Positions 32,188 to 44,911 of a stretch of 64,000 bases of DNA are shown piece after piece. The position numbers and the translations under genes were made by a program. A model generated the notes under the pieces. That model was not told the origin of the DNA. It did no database searches and was given only the letters and a program-made list of their open reading frames with translations. Position 1 is the stretch's first letter; every line of letters begins with the position of its first letter. Source of the DNA: Gulosibacter sediminis. Lineage in GTDB: Bacteria; Actinomycetota; Actinomycetes; Actinomycetales; Microbacteriaceae. The stretch is from the NCBI RefSeq assembly GCF_023370115.1, contig NZ_CP097160.1:620001-684000 (forward strand), written 5' to 3'.

Positions 32188-33871
32188 TTCCGCCCGGTAC
32201 GGTGCGGCGCGGGCGAATGGCCTCGAACGCTGCGCCGTAGCCGAGCAGCGCATTGTCGTCGTAGGCGCGACCGGCGAAGGTGAGGCCCACGGGCATCCCG
32301 ATGTCGGCCATCGTGCCCATCGGCACGGTGACGGTCGGGATGCCGAGGTGGCGTGGCACGAGGTTGCCGTTCGCGACCCACACGCCGTTGCGCCAGCCGA
32401 GCTCGGCCGAGGCCGGGTTCACATCCATGTCGGCCGGCCCGATGTCGGCGACGGCGGGGAAGACCACGGCGTCGAGGCCGAGCGCCTGCAACCAGTTCTC
32501 GAGGTCGATGCGGCGCGTCGCTTCGAGACCCATCAGCCCCTCGCCGATGGTTGGGATGTCTTCGAGCACCGGGATGCCGTGCTCACGTGCGAACCAGACG
32601 TAGCGGCGGATGTCGAAGTCGAGCGAGCCGTACTGGTCGGGCAGCGCGCCGGCAGGCTGCGGGAAGATGAGCTCCTCGTCGACATCGGCGAGGCGGTTGA
32701 GTCGCGGGTCGCCGTTCGCATCGAGAAAGTCGTGCCACGACCAGAGCGAGAGCTCGAGAATCTCGTGGTCGAGGTAGCCCTCGGGCAGCAGGCCGCGGGT
32801 GCCGATGGTCGGGGTGCCGGGTCGGTCGCCCTCGTAGTTGCTCACGACGGGGAAGTCGACCTCGACGACCTCGGCGCCGGCCGCCTCGAGGTCGGCGCGG
32901 GCAGCGCGCCAGAGCTCCATGATCGACTCGCGGGTATGGATGCGCGTGCCGGTCGGCCCGCCGAAGCGCGGCTGCTCGCCGGTGCCGGCCGCCTCGTCGG
33001 CGTTGATGTACATGCGCGGCACGCCGAAACGTTTGCCCTGCAGCGACGCCGACGCAGCGAGCGCCGGGTAGGACGCGGGCCGCACCTCGGAGGCGGCGGG
33101 GATCGTGACCCAGGGCTGCACGCGCCAGAAGTCGCCGCGCGTTTCGGCGTCGTCGGCGACCACGGCGTCGAGCACCTCGAGCAGATCGGCCATGCTGCGG
33201 GTGTGCGGCACCGCGACATCCATCGTCGGCACGAGCGGCCAGTTGCCGCGCATCGAGATGACGCCGCGCGAGGGCGTGTAGGCGCAGAGCGCGTTGTTCG
33301 AGGCGGGCGCGCGGCCCGACGACCACGACTCCTCGGCAAGGCCGAACGCGGCGAACGACGCGGCGGTCGCAGTGCCCGAGCCGTTCGACGACCCCGAGCC
33401 GAACGCCGAGGTGAGCCACTCGCGCTGGTACGGGCTCTCGGCGCGGCCGTAGACGCCCCGCTGCATCCCGCCATTCGCCATCGGTGGCATGTTCGTCAAC
33501 CCGAGCAGCACGGCGCCGCCGGCGCGCAGCCGCTCGATTGTGAACGCGTCGCGCTGCGCGACGAGGTCTTTGAACGCGGGGGAGCCGGCGGCGACGGTGA
33601 GGCCGCGCGCCATGTAGCTGTCCTTCGCCGTGTACGGGATGCCGTCGAGCGGCCCGAGGGTTTCGCCGCGGGCGCGGCGCTCGTCGGATGCGCGCGCCTC
33701 GGCGAGCGCGTCGGGGTTGCGCACGACGATCGCGTTGAGCGCCCCGTCGTAGGCGTCGATGCGAGCCAGATAGGCCTCGACGAGGTCGACCGCGGTGGCC
33801 TGGCCCGTTTCGAGGGCCTCGCGAAGTTCGGCGATGCTCGCTTCGACGACGTCGACTGGGCGTTGGGTCAC
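32174..33871 (-). CDS. Amidase-signature family hydrolase
   Basis: A 565-aa cytoplasmic amidase. It has the catalytic-Lys region GIPYTAKDSYMARG and a Ser/Gly-rich signature GSGSSNGSGTATAASF followed by EESWSSGRAPAS, where classical members read GTDTGGSIR; the triad can still be traced but the signature is divergent. The substrate is unknown. The promoter carries the same 14-bp palindrome as the agmatine deiminase gene, so it may belong to agmatine/carbamoylputrescine use. The GTG start has AAGGAGG upstream. It is convergent with the NCS2 gene and divergent from the ABC exporter gene. Confidence 0.85.
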   Translation of the reverse strand: MTQRPVDVVEASIAELREALETGQATAVDLVEAYLARIDAYDGALNAIVVRNPDALAEARASDERRARGETLGPLDGIPYTAKDSYMARGLTVAAGSPAFKDLVAQRDAFTIERLRAGGAVLLGLTNMPPMANGGMQRGVYGRAESPYQREWLTSAFGSGSSNGSGTATAASFAAFGLAEESWSSGRAPASNNALCAYTPSRGVISMRGNWPLVPTMDVAVPHTRSMADLLEVLDAVVADDAETRGDFWRVQPWVTIPAASEVRPASYPALAASASLQGKRFGVPRMYINADEAAGTGEQPRFGGPTGTRIHTRESIMELWRAARADLEAAGAEVVEVDFPVVSNYEGDRPGTPTIGTRGLLPEGYLDHEILELSLWSWHDFLDANGDPRLNRLADVDEELIFPQPAGALPDQYGSLDFDIRRYVWFAREHGIPVLEDIPTIGEGLMGLEATRRIDLENWLQALGLDAVVFPAVADIGPADMDVNPASAELGWRNGVWVANGNLVPRHLGIPTVTVPMGTMADIGMPVGLTFAGRAYDDNALLGYGAAFEAIRPRRTVPGGTPRL

Positions 33872-33906
33872 GGCGACCTCCTTGTATCCGGCTGCACCGG
33901 CGCCAG

Positions 33907-33920
33907 CTTAATCGATTTAG
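33907..33920. promoter_or_regulatory. LacI-type operator, copy 2
   Basis: CTTAATCGATTTAG, a 14-bp near-palindrome with central CG as in LacI-family operators. It is embedded in a 22-bp block identical to that at 49735-49748. It lies 36 bp upstream of the amidase start and 39-52 bp upstream of the ABC exporter start, so it could control either or both. Confidence 0.72.
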
Positions 33921-33946
33921 TTCCCGAAGTGTAGGCCCGGCCCACC

Positions 33947-33952
33947 TACGCT
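33947..33952 (+). promoter_or_regulatory. Leaderless-type -10 of the ABC exporter gene
   Basis: TACGCT, 6 nt before the ATG at 33959; no ribosome binding site intervenes. Confidence 0.55.
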
Positions 33953-33958
33953 GGTCGC

Positions 33959-35803
33959 ATGACAATGATGCACGGGCGAGGCACCGGTCGGAACATTCCT
34001 GACGAGTCGGTGATGCGCGAGCAGAACGGCGCCGCGCCCGAGGTACCGCACCTCTGGCGCCGCATCGGCACCCTCTTCGTGCCCTACCGCGCGCCGCTCT
34101 CGGTCGCGCTCATCCTCGTGCTTATCACCGCGGCACTCGGTGTCGCGCCCGCGCTGCTCACGCAGCAGGCGTTCGACCGCGGCCTGTTCCCGGTCGCGGG
34201 TGGCGGCCCCGACCTGGTCGCCCTGTGGTGGATCGTCGGCGCGATGGTCGCCGTGCTTATCGTGAGCGCCGGCATTTCGGTGTGGCAGACGTGGCTCACC
34301 GCGAAGGTCGGCAATTCGGTCACGGCCGATCTGCGCATGCGCCTGTTCGAGAAGCTCCAGTCGATGGAGCTCGGGTTCTTTGCCCGCACGAAGACGGGTG
34401 AGGTGCAGTCGCGCCTGCAGAACGACGTCGGCGGCGTCGCGAACGTGCTGCAGAACACCTTCACCTCGATCGTCGGCAACATCGTCACGACCATCGCCTC
34501 GATCGTCGCGATGTTCGTGCTGAGCTGGCAGCTCGCGGTGCTCTCGCTCATTATCCTGCCGCCGCTGCTCCTGCTGCAGCGTCGCGTCGGCCAGCGCCGC
34601 GCGCGCATCGCAACGAAGACGCAGCAGTCGCTCGCGAATATGACGGCGATGACCCAGGAGCAGCTCTCGGTGTCGGGTGTGCTGCTCACGAAGACGCTCG
34701 GCCGCGAAGACGCCGCGACCGCCGACTACCGCGCCGCGAACGAGCAGCAGGTGGGCCTGCAGATTCAGCAGGCCATGGCCGGCCAGCGCTTCTTCGCCTT
34801 CGTCAGCGTCGTCATGGCGCTCGTTCCCGTCATCATCTACGTCGTCGCCGGCTACCTCATCACCGGCGGCGCGACGCTCACGGCGGGTACGATCGTCGCC
34901 TTCACGAGCGTGAACACGCAGCTGCGCCGCCCGCTGCTCGGCCTGATGCGCACCGGCCTCGACGTGCAGACCTCGAAGGCGCTGTTCGCGCGCATCTTCG
35001 AATACCTCAACCTCCAGCCGGCCATTGTCGAGCCCGAGCAGCCGCAGCCGCTGCGGCCCGAGCGCGTCGGCGACATCGAGTTCCGCGACGTCGTCTTCCG
35101 CTACCCCGACCAGCGCGACGACGAGCCGGCGACGTTGAGCGGCGTCTCGTTCTCGGCGAAGTCGGGCGAGTTCGTGGCGTTCGTCGGCCCATCCGGCGCC
35201 GGCAAATCGACCATCGCCTACCTCTCGGCGCGGCTCTACGACGCGACGGATGGGGTGGTCGCCTTCGCGGGCACCGACGTGAAGCAGCTGCGCCGGGCCG
35301 ACATCGTCGCAAACGTCGGCATGGTGAGCCAGGAGTCGTACCTCGTGCACGCGAGCATCGCCGAGAACCTCCGGCTCGCGAAACCCGACGCCTCGCTCGA
35401 GGAGCTCGAGACCGCGTGCCGCAAGGCGAGCATCCACGAGCAGATCATGACGTTCCCCGACGCCTACGAGACGATCGTGGGGGAGCGCGGCTACCGCCTC
35501 TCGGGCGGCGAGAAGCAGCGCGTCGCGATCGCCCGCGTGCTGCTGAAAGACCCGGCGGTGCTCGTGCTCGACGAGGCGACGAGCGCGCTGGATGCGGTGA
35601 GCGAGCGGCACGTGCAGGCGGCGATTGATGAGGCGAGCCGGGGCCGCACCGTGGTGGCGATTGCGCACCGGCTCTCGACGATCCGCGAGGCCGACGTCAT
35701 TCACGTCGTGAGCCACGGCGAGATCGTCGAGCGCGGCACGCACGACGAGCTGCTCGCGGCCGGCGGAGCTTACGCGACCCTGTACGCCGAGTCGGGAGAG
35801 TAG
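33959..35803 (+). CDS. ABC exporter, fused permease and ATPase
   Basis: A 614-aa half-transporter: a six-helix permease domain at about residues 45-350 and an ATPase domain at about 370-610 with Walker A GPSGAGKST, signature LSGGEKQR, Walker B VLVLDEATS and the switch His in AIAHRLST. It would dimerise to export a lipid, drug or peptide; the substrate is not predictable. The mRNA looks leaderless from 33959, although in-frame downstream ATGs exist at 33965 and 34013. It is followed 34 bp later by mnmA. Confidence 0.92.
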   Translation: MTMMHGRGTGRNIPDESVMREQNGAAPEVPHLWRRIGTLFVPYRAPLSVALILVLITAALGVAPALLTQQAFDRGLFPVAGGGPDLVALWWIVGAMVAVLIVSAGISVWQTWLTAKVGNSVTADLRMRLFEKLQSMELGFFARTKTGEVQSRLQNDVGGVANVLQNTFTSIVGNIVTTIASIVAMFVLSWQLAVLSLIILPPLLLLQRRVGQRRARIATKTQQSLANMTAMTQEQLSVSGVLLTKTLGREDAATADYRAANEQQVGLQIQQAMAGQRFFAFVSVVMALVPVIIYVVAGYLITGGATLTAGTIVAFTSVNTQLRRPLLGLMRTGLDVQTSKALFARIFEYLNLQPAIVEPEQPQPLRPERVGDIEFRDVVFRYPDQRDDEPATLSGVSFSAKSGEFVAFVGPSGAGKSTIAYLSARLYDATDGVVAFAGTDVKQLRRADIVANVGMVSQESYLVHASIAENLRLAKPDASLEELETACRKASIHEQIMTFPDAYETIVGERGYRLSGGEKQRVAIARVLLKDPAVLVLDEATSALDAVSERHVQAAIDEASRGRTVVAIAHRLSTIREADVIHVVSHGEIVERGTHDELLAAGGAYATLYAESGE

Positions 35804-35837
35804 CGCATCCAAGCGACCCTCGTAAACTAGACGGGTT

Positions 35838-36997
35838 ATGAAGGTTCTTGCAGCAATGAGCGGCGGCGTTGACTCGTCGGTCGCGGCGGCCCGCGCGGTC
35901 GACGCTGGCCACGAGGTGGTTGGCGTGCACCTCGCGCTTTCGCGCGCGGGCGGCACCCTGCGGCAGGGCTCGCGCGGCTGTTGCACGATCGAGGATGCGA
36001 TGGATGCGCGGCGCGTGTCGGACGCCCTTGGCATTCCCTTCTATGTCTGGGACTTCTCGGAGCGCTTCAAGCTCGACGTGGTCGACGACTTCATTGCCGA
36101 GTACGCCCAGGGCCGCACCCCGAACCCGTGCCTGCGCTGCAACGAGAAGATCAAGTTCGCGGCGCTGCTCGACAAGGCGCTCGACCTCGGCTTCGACGCG
36201 GTCGTCACCGGCCACTATGCCGAGGTCGTCGACCGCGAGGACGGCCAGCGCGAGCTGCACCGCTCGTCGGAGGAGGCGAAGGACCAGTCGTACGTGCTCG
36301 GAGTTCTCACCGCCGAGCAGCTCGAGCACTGCTGGTTCCCGCTCGGCGCGACGCCGTCGAAGGAGCTCATTCGCGAGGAGGCGCGCGAGCGCGGCTTCGT
36401 CACGGCGAACAAGCCCGATAGCTACGACATCTGCTTTATCCCCGACGGCGACACGCGCTCGTGGCTTGGCGAGCACATCCCGCTGCGCCCCGGCGCGATC
36501 GTCGACCGCTCTGGCGAGGTGCTTGGTGAGCACCAGGGTGCGAGCTCGTACACGGTCGGCCAGCGCAAGGGCCTCAACCTCTCGCGTCCGGCTGCCGACG
36601 GCCGCCCCCGGTTCGTGCTCGGCACCGACCCGCAGACGAACACCGTCACGGTCGGGCCGAAGGAGGCGCTCGCGGTGGGCGAGATCGCCGGCCAGCGCTT
36701 TAGCTGGGCGGGCGCCGCCCCCGACATCACCGAGTTTCGCTGCGACGTGCAGATTCGCGCGCACGCCGACCCGCAGCCCGGCACCTGCCGCATCCGTCGC
36801 GCCGCGCGCTCGACCCGGCCCGACGCGACCGAGCCGGGCGTCGAGATCTCGGTGCGGGTCGACACCCCGCTCGTCGGCGTCGCGACCGGCCAGTCGGCCG
36901 TGGTCTACGTCGGCAGCCGCGTGCTCGGCCAGTTCACCATCGACATCGCAACCTCGCAGCTCGACCTCGAGCCCGCATCCCTCGCCAAGGAGGCCAG

Positions 36998-37001
<4 letters not shown>
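35838..37001 (+). CDS. mnmA: tRNA-specific 2-thiouridylase
   Basis: MnmA inserts sulfur at position 2 of the wobble uridine in Glu, Gln and Lys tRNAs. The 387-aa product has the ATP-pyrophosphatase loop [11 protein letters not shown] at residues 7-17, and the catalytic cysteines Cys98 or Cys101 (NPCLRCNEK) and Cys199 ([11 protein letters not shown]). It lies downstream of the cysteine desulfurase that would donate sulfur. A TAAACT box at 35823-35828 implies a very short or absent leader. Its stop overlaps the next start. Confidence 0.96.
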
Positions 37002-39786
<2,785 letters not shown>

Positions 39787-39811
39787 CGCCTGACGCAGTC
39801 GCCCGCGCCGC

Positions 39812-39875
39812 AAGTGGCGCCGTGAACGACAACCGGCGCCGTGAGGATCGTGCCACTTGTCGGTGACGGCGCCAG
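39812..39875. repeat. Intergenic palindrome, family B copy 2
   Basis: Two inverted units: AGTGGCGCCGTGAACGACAA in the left half and its diverged complement (GTGCCACTTGTCGGTGACGG...) in the right half. The unit matches the palindrome near 6525-6609. It lies in the 281-bp gap between ligA and gatC, which otherwise holds only the family A repeat and the gatC promoter. Confidence 0.55.
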
Positions 39876-39935
39876 TTCAGCTGGAATCGCCGGGTCGGGT
39901 GATATGCCAGGTGCGGTTCGGCTGCCCTGCTCGAT

Positions 39936-39996
39936 GTTGAGTGGTCACTTTTTGTAGTCTCACCGCCCTGGAAACTCCAAACAACGACCACTCAAC
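39936..39996. repeat. Intergenic palindrome, family A copy 2
   Basis: The right arm at 39968-39996 equals the left arm of the 30740 element in reverse orientation with one change in 29. The left arm at 39936-39964 keeps GTTGAGTGGTC but has decayed further in. It is therefore an older or partly eroded copy of the same element. Confidence 0.7.
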
Positions 39997-40067
39997 GGAA
40001 GGGGTCGGGGTGTGGGGTGGGCGAACTAGACTGGATTGGTCGTAATCGCACTCGAAGACGGAACGGT

Positions 40068-40367
40068 ATGTCAGACATCACTCGTGCAGACGTCGAGCAC
40101 CTGGCGGAGCTCTCGCGCATCGATCTCACGGAAGAAGAGATCGGGCGCATGACCGAGCAGCTCGGCGCCATCAACCAGCTCATCAGCAAGGTTCAGGAGG
40201 TCGCGACGCCCGACGTTGCGCCCGCAAGCCACCCGTTCGTGAACGCGAATGTCACGCGCCCCGACGAGGCGGCGCCGACCCTCGACCGCGATGAGGTGCT
40301 CGAACAGGCCCCCGACCGCGACGAGACCCGGTTCAAGGTCACCGCGATCTTGGGGGAGGAAGCCTAA
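40068..40367 (+). CDS. gatC: Asp-tRNA(Asn)/Glu-tRNA(Gln) amidotransferase subunit C
   Basis: The small subunit that stabilises GatA-GatB in making Gln-tRNA(Gln) and Asn-tRNA(Asn). The 99-aa product has the typical [17 protein letters not shown] start and the [17 protein letters not shown] end. A TAGACT -10 lies at 40025-40030, giving a short leader. The stop shares a base with gatA (TAATG). Confidence 0.95.
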   Translation: MSDITRADVEHLAELSRIDLTEEEIGRMTEQLGAINQLISKVQEVATPDVAPASHPFVNANVTRPDEAAPTLDRDEVLEQAPDRDETRFKVTAILGEEA

Positions 40368-41875
40368 TGACCGACCTCACCAAGCTCACCGCCGCCGAAC
40401 TCGCGCAGCGCCTGACGGCCGGCGAAACGACCTCGGTCGAAGCGACGCAGGCGCACCTGGACCGCATCACCGCCGTTGACGGCGTCGTGCACGCGTACCT
40501 CACTGTCGACGCCGAGGGCGCGCTGCAGCAGGCTGAGGCCGCCGACGCGGCCCGCGCTGCCGGTGACACCACCTCGCCGCTCGCCGGCGTGCCGATCGCG
40601 GTCAAGGACAACCTCGTCACCCGCGGCCTCGAGACCACGGCGGGCAGCCGCATCCTCGAGGGCTGGCAGCCGCCGTACGACGCGCACGTCATCGAACGCC
40701 TGCGCGCCGCCGGCATGCCGATTCTCGGCAAGACGAACATGGATGAGTTCGCGATGGGCTCGTCGACCGAGACCTCGGGCTTTGGCGCCACGAACAACCC
40801 GTGGGGTCTCGACCGGATCCCTGGTGGCTCGGGCGGTGGTTCGGCCGCGGCCGTCGCCGCCTTCGAGGCACCGATCGCGCTCGGCACCGACACGGGCGGC
40901 TCGGTGCGCCAGCCCGCCTCGGTCACCGGCACCGTTGGCGTGAAGCCGACCTACGGCGGCGTGAGCCGCTACGGCGCCATCGCGATGGCCTCCTCGCTTG
41001 ACCAGATCGGTCCCGCCGCGCGCACGGTGCTCGACGCGGCGCTGCTCCACGACGTCATCGGTGGCCACGACGTGCGCGACCAGACCTCGATGACCCACGA
41101 CTGGCCGTCGTTCGCGTCTGCCGCGCAAGCTGGCCTCGAGTCGGATGCGGTGGCTGGCCTGCGCGTCGGCGTGCCGCGCCAGCTGGCCGAGGGCGAGGGC
41201 TTCGAGGCGGGCGTGCGCGAGCGCTTCCAGGAGGCGCTCGACGTGCTCACCGCTCGCGGCGCGACGATCACCTGGATCGACCTCGACACCCTCGACTACG
41301 CCGTCGCGGCGTACTACCTGCTCATGCCCGCCGAGGTTTCGAGCAACCTCGCCCGCTACGACTCGGTGCGCTACGGTCTGCGCGTTACGCCCGAGGGCGC
41401 GAACGTCGAGCAGGTCATGAGCGCGACCCGTGCCGCCGGCTTCGGCGACGAGGCGAAGCGCCGCATCCTGCTCGGCACCTACGCCCTGTCGAGCGGCTAC
41501 TACGACGCCTACTACGGCTCGGCGCAGAAGGTGCGCACCCTCGTGCAAGGTGACTTTGACCGCGCGTTCGGCGAGGTCGACGTGCTGGTCGCACCGACGT
41601 CGCCGACGGTCGCGTGGAAGCTCGGCGAGCGCCTCGACGACCCGACCGCGATGTACGTCGCCGACATCACGACGATTCCCGCGAACCTTGCGGGCATCCC
41701 GGCCCTGTCGCTGCCCATGGGCCTGAGCGAGGGCCTGCCGGTCGGCTTCCAATTCATGGCGCCCGCGCGCGAGGACGCCCGCCTTTACAAGGTCGGCGCC
41801 GCGCTCGAGGCAGCACTCAACGAACAATGGGGGAGCCCGCTCTACGCGCAGGCCCCCGAGCTGAAGGAGGCGTAG
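40367..41875 (+). CDS. gatA: Asp/Glu-tRNA amidotransferase subunit A
   Basis: The amidase subunit that releases ammonia from glutamine. The 502-aa product contains the catalytic Lys in [12 protein letters not shown], the cis-Ser155 in [14 protein letters not shown] and the nucleophile Ser179 in [13 protein letters not shown], all intact. It is translationally coupled to gatC and followed 4 bp later by gatB. Confidence 0.97.
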   Translation: MTDLTKLTAAELAQRLTAGETTSVEATQAHLDRITAVDGVVHAYLTVDAEGALQQAEAADAARAAGDTTSPLAGVPIAVKDNLVTRGLETTAGSRILEGWQPPYDAHVIERLRAAGMPILGKTNMDEFAMGSSTETSGFGATNNPWGLDRIPGGSGGGSAAAVAAFEAPIALGTDTGGSVRQPASVTGTVGVKPTYGGVSRYGAIAMASSLDQIGPAARTVLDAALLHDVIGGHDVRDQTSMTHDWPSFASAAQAGLESDAVAGLRVGVPRQLAEGEGFEAGVRERFQEALDVLTARGATITWIDLDTLDYAVAAYYLLMPAEVSSNLARYDSVRYGLRVTPEGANVEQVMSATRAAGFGDEAKRRILLGTYALSSGYYDAYYGSAQKVRTLVQGDFDRAFGEVDVLVAPTSPTVAWKLGERLDDPTAMYVADITTIPANLAGIPALSLPMGLSEGLPVGFQFMAPAREDARLYKVGAALEAALNEQWGSPLYAQAPELKEA

Positions 41876-41879
41876 CGAG

Positions 41880-43388
41880 ATGGCGAAGCCGGAACTCATG
41901 GACTTCGATGCCGCGCTCGAGAAGTACGAGCCCGTCATCGGCCTCGAGGTGCACGTCGAGCTTTCGACGAAGACGAAAATGTTCTCGCCCGCACCGAACC
42001 CCTCGGGCGACGAACATGACGCCGAGCCGAATACGCAGATCGGCCCCGTCGACCTCGGATTGCCGGGTACGCTACCCGTCGTGAACGAGGAGGCGGTGCG
42101 CTACTCGATTCAGCTCGGGCTCGCGCTCGGCTGCTCGATCGCCGAGGAGTCGTCGTTCGCGCGTAAGAACTACTACTACCCCGACAGCCCCCGCAACTAC
42201 CAGATCTCGCAGTACGACGACCCGATCGCGTTCGAGGGCGAGGTCGAGGTTGAGCTCGAGGACGGCACGGTGTTCCAGGTGCCGATCGAGCGCGCGCATA
42301 TGGAGGACGACGCGGGCAAGCTCACGCACATGGGCTCGACCGGGCGCATCCAGGGCGCGAGCTCGTCGCTCGTCGACTACAACCGCGCGGGTGTGCCGCT
42401 CGTCGAGATCGTCACGAAGCCGATCTTCGGCGGCGAGGCACGCACCCCCGAGCTTGCGGCGGCGTATGTGTCGACGATTCGCGACATCGCCCGTTCGCTC
42501 GGCGTCTCGTACGCTCGCATGGAGCGCGGCAACCTGCGCTGCGACGCGAACGTGTCGCTGCGTCCCCGCGGCGAGGAGAAGCTCGGCACGCGCACCGAGA
42601 CGAAGAACATCAACTCGTTCCGCTCGATCGAGCGCGCCGTGCGCTACGAAATTCAGCGTCAGGCCGCGCTGCTCGACCAGGGCACCGCGATCACGCAGGA
42701 GACGCGACACTGGCACGAAGACACCGGCCGCACCTCGTCGGGGCGTCCGAAGTCTGACGCCGATGACTACCGGTACTTCCCCGAGCCCGACCTCATGCCG
42801 CTTCGCCCGAGCCGCGAGCTCGTCGAGGAACTGCGGGCGGCCCTGCCCGAACAACCGGTGCTGCGCCGCCGGCGCCTGCGCGGCGAGTGGGAGTTCAGCG
42901 GTCAAGTGTTCCAGGACATCGTCAACGGTGGCCTGCTCGACGCGGTCGACGAGACGGTCAAGGCCGGTGCGGCCCCGCAGGGCGCCCGCAAGTGGTGGCT
43001 CGGCGAGCTGAGCCGCCTCGCGAACGAGCAGGGCGTGCACCCGACCGCCCTCGCGACGCCGCAGCAGGTTGCCGAGCTCGAGGCACTCATCGCCGACGGC
43101 ACCGTCAACGACAAGCTCGCGCGCCAGGTGCTCGAGGGCGTGCTCGCGGGCGAGGGGTCGCCGCGCGAGGTCGTGGATGCGCGCGGGCTCGCGGTGGTCT
43201 CGGACGACGGCGCGCTCATCGCCGCAATCGACGAGGCGCTCGCGGCACAGCCCGACGTGCTCGCGAAGATTCAGGACGGCAAAGTGCAGGCCGCCGGCGC
43301 CGTCATCGGCGCGGTCATGAAGGCCATGGGCGGCCAGGCCGACGCGAAGCGCGTGCGCGAGCTCATTCTCGAGCGCGCACAGGCGTAA
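41880..43388 (+). CDS. gatB: Asp/Glu-tRNA amidotransferase subunit B
   Basis: The subunit that phosphorylates the misacylated tRNA and receives ammonia. The 502-aa product carries [16 protein letters not shown] near the N-terminus, the [16 protein letters not shown] segment, and the YQEY-like C-terminal tail domain that grips tRNA. The zinc-site cysteines found in some GatB proteins are not evident. GAGG in GAAGGAGG precedes the ATG. It ends the gatCAB operon. Confidence 0.97.
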   Translation: MAKPELMDFDAALEKYEPVIGLEVHVELSTKTKMFSPAPNPSGDEHDAEPNTQIGPVDLGLPGTLPVVNEEAVRYSIQLGLALGCSIAEESSFARKNYYYPDSPRNYQISQYDDPIAFEGEVEVELEDGTVFQVPIERAHMEDDAGKLTHMGSTGRIQGASSSLVDYNRAGVPLVEIVTKPIFGGEARTPELAAAYVSTIRDIARSLGVSYARMERGNLRCDANVSLRPRGEEKLGTRTETKNINSFRSIERAVRYEIQRQAALLDQGTAITQETRHWHEDTGRTSSGRPKSDADDYRYFPEPDLMPLRPSRELVEELRAALPEQPVLRRRRLRGEWEFSGQVFQDIVNGGLLDAVDETVKAGAAPQGARKWWLGELSRLANEQGVHPTALATPQQVAELEALIADGTVNDKLARQVLEGVLAGEGSPREVVDARGLAVVSDDGALIAAIDEALAAQPDVLAKIQDGKVQAAGAVIGAVMKAMGGQADAKRVRELILERAQA

Positions 43389-43399
43389 CCACAGAAAGT

Positions 43400-43432
43400 A
43401 GTGGGCGGTGGGCACGATGCCCACCGCCCACT
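43400..43432. terminator. Bidirectional terminator after gatB
   Basis: A perfect 14-bp stem AGTGGGCGGTGGGC / GCCCACCGCCCACT, arms 43400-43413 and 43419-43432, followed by TCTTA. It lies between gatB and the convergent metallo-hydrolase gene. Confidence 0.85.
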
Positions 43433-43434
43433 TC

Positions 43435-44184
43435 TTACGTCTCCGCCAGGTAGTCGAGCTGAGCCGCGACCGACAACCGGGCGGCGCCCGCCGCGGCGAC
43501 GCCCGGATAGATGAGCTCGACGAGGCGGTCGATGAGCCCCTCGTCGACGCGGGGTGCCTCGCCGAGCTGCGCGAGCGCATCCTGAATCTGCTTGAGTCGG
43601 CCGAGGCGGTGCTCGCGCAGCTCGCGTACGGCCTCGTCGCCCGCCTCGATCTCGTCGCCGTGGCCGGGCAGGATGCGGCTGGCGCCGAGCTTCTCGAGCT
43701 GGTCGAGCGACGCGAGGTAGTCGCGCAGCGTGCCGTCGGGGTATTCGAGCACGGTGGTCGAACCGCCGAGCACGGTGTCGCCGGTGAGCACGGCGTGGGC
43801 CTCGGGCACGAGCACGCTCATCGAGTCGCTCGTGTGGCCCGGGGTGGCGAGGATGCGCAGGCTCGTGTCGCCGAGCGCGATCGCTTCGCCGTTGTGGAGC
43901 GGCTCGGCACCCCGGCACCACTCGGGCGAGATGGCGCGGGCGGATGCGCCGGTGCGCGTCACGAGCTCGTCGACCGCGGCCGTGTGGTCGCTGTGGCGGT
44001 GGGTGGAGAGCACGAGCACGATCTGCTCGGCGGTCGCGACGATCGCATCGAGGTGCTCGGCCTCGAGCGGGCCCGGGTCGACGACGCAGCTCACCTCGCC
44101 GCTCGTGATGACGTACGTGTTCGTTCCGGTCAGGGTCATCGGTGACGGGTTGTTCGCCCGCACCTGCGCGATGTCGACAGCCAT
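43435..44184 (-). CDS. Metallo-beta-lactamase fold hydrolase
   Basis: A 249-aa binuclear-metal hydrolase. His62, His64, Asp66 and His67 form the THRHSDH motif; later metal ligands are in ATPGHTSDSMS and LTGDTV, and LPGHGDEI follows. A C-terminal helical part resembles LACTB2-type enzymes that act as RNases or thioester hydrolases, but the substrate is open. The ATG at 44184 lies 6 nt after a TACGCT -10, so a leaderless mRNA is likely. Divergent from the Nudix gene with 34 bp between starts. Confidence 0.88.
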   Translation of the reverse strand: MAVDIAQVRANNPSPMTLTGTNTYVITSGEVSCVVDPGPLEAEHLDAIVATAEQIVLVLSTHRHSDHTAAVDELVTRTGASARAISPEWCRGAEPLHNGEAIALGDTSLRILATPGHTSDSMSVLVPEAHAVLTGDTVLGGSTTVLEYPDGTLRDYLASLDQLEKLGASRILPGHGDEIEAGDEAVRELREHRLGRLKQIQDALAQLGEAPRVDEGLIDRLVELIYPGVAAAGAARLSVAAQLDYLAET

Positions 44185-44190
44185 ACCGCC

Positions 44191-44212
44191 AGCGTATCGC
44201 CCGAGATATGGT
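44191..44212. promoter_or_regulatory. Compact divergent leaderless promoters
   Basis: TACGCT (minus, 44196-44191) and TATGGT (plus, 44207-44212) each lie exactly 6 nt before the start codons at 44184 (ATG) and 44219 (GTG). The whole intergenic space is 34 bp, so each promoter's -35 region lies at or inside the other gene's start. Confidence 0.6.
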
Positions 44213-44218
44213 GCACAG

Positions 44219-44881
44219 GTGACCACACCCGCATCGCCCGAAACCACCGAACGCCTCGCCGCCACCGTGCTCCTGCTGCGCGACGGCGACGAGGGCATCG
44301 AGGTGCTCATGCTGCAGCGCCCGTCGCGCGGCTCCTTTGCGAGCGCCTGGGTGTACCCGGGCGGCAAGGTCGACCCCGAAGACGGCCACCTGGCCGACGA
44401 GGAGGCAGCGGCGCGCGTCGCGGCCGCCCGCGAGGTGCGCGAGGAGACCGAGCTCGTGGTCGACCCGGCGAGCCTCACGCCGCTCGCGATCTTCAGCCCG
44501 CCGCAGGGCGTCACGCCGCGATTTCGCACCTGGTTCTTCGTCGCCCCGACGTTCTCGGGCACGCCGGTGCCTGCCGAGGCCGAGGCGGTGGCGCTCGAGT
44601 GGGTGCGCCCGCAGCAGATGCTCGACGCGCACGCGAACGACGCGCTCACGCTGATCGTGCCGACCTGGGTCATGCTCGACAAGCTCACGAAGTATGCCGG
44701 CGTCGCCGAGGCCCTCGCCGAGCTGCGTTCGGGCGGCTTCGAAGAACTCCCGACCCGGGCGCGCGACGGCGGCATCATCTGCTGGCCGGGCGACGCGATC
44801 TACGACGACCCCGAGGCCCTCGGCGAGGCCCGCCACCGCGTCGAGACGGCCACGAAACCCTGGCGCTACCTCCGGGGCTAA
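44219..44881 (+). CDS. Nudix hydrolase
   Basis: A 220-aa Nudix-fold enzyme that cleaves nucleoside-diphosphate-linked compounds. The Nudix box is spread out: GGKVDPEDGHLADEE, then AAREVREETEL, with extra residues between the first Gly and the REVREE core, as in CoA- or acyl-CoA-type Nudix proteins (NUDT7/NUDT19-like). The final Gly of the box is replaced. The GTG at 44219 is 6 nt after a TATGGT -10. Substrate unknown. Confidence 0.85.
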   Translation: MTTPASPETTERLAATVLLLRDGDEGIEVLMLQRPSRGSFASAWVYPGGKVDPEDGHLADEEAAARVAAAREVREETELVVDPASLTPLAIFSPPQGVTPRFRTWFFVAPTFSGTPVPAEAEAVALEWVRPQQMLDAHANDALTLIVPTWVMLDKLTKYAGVAEALAELRSGGFEELPTRARDGGIICWPGDAIYDDPEALGEARHRVETATKPWRYLRG

Positions 44882-44899
44882 TCGCCGCCCAGACCGCAC

Positions 44900-44905
44900 T
44901 ACGCT
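44900..44905 (+). promoter_or_regulatory. Leaderless-type -10 of the M20 peptidase gene
   Basis: TACGCT, 6 nt before the ATG at 44912. Confidence 0.55.
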
Positions 44906-44911
44906 GAGCAC

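Noticed and set aside
39787-40067. Possible tRNA or small RNA gene in the ligA-gatC gap
   Set aside because: No cloverleaf or CCA-end pattern was seen. The structure present is accounted for by the two palindromic repeat families and the gatC promoter.
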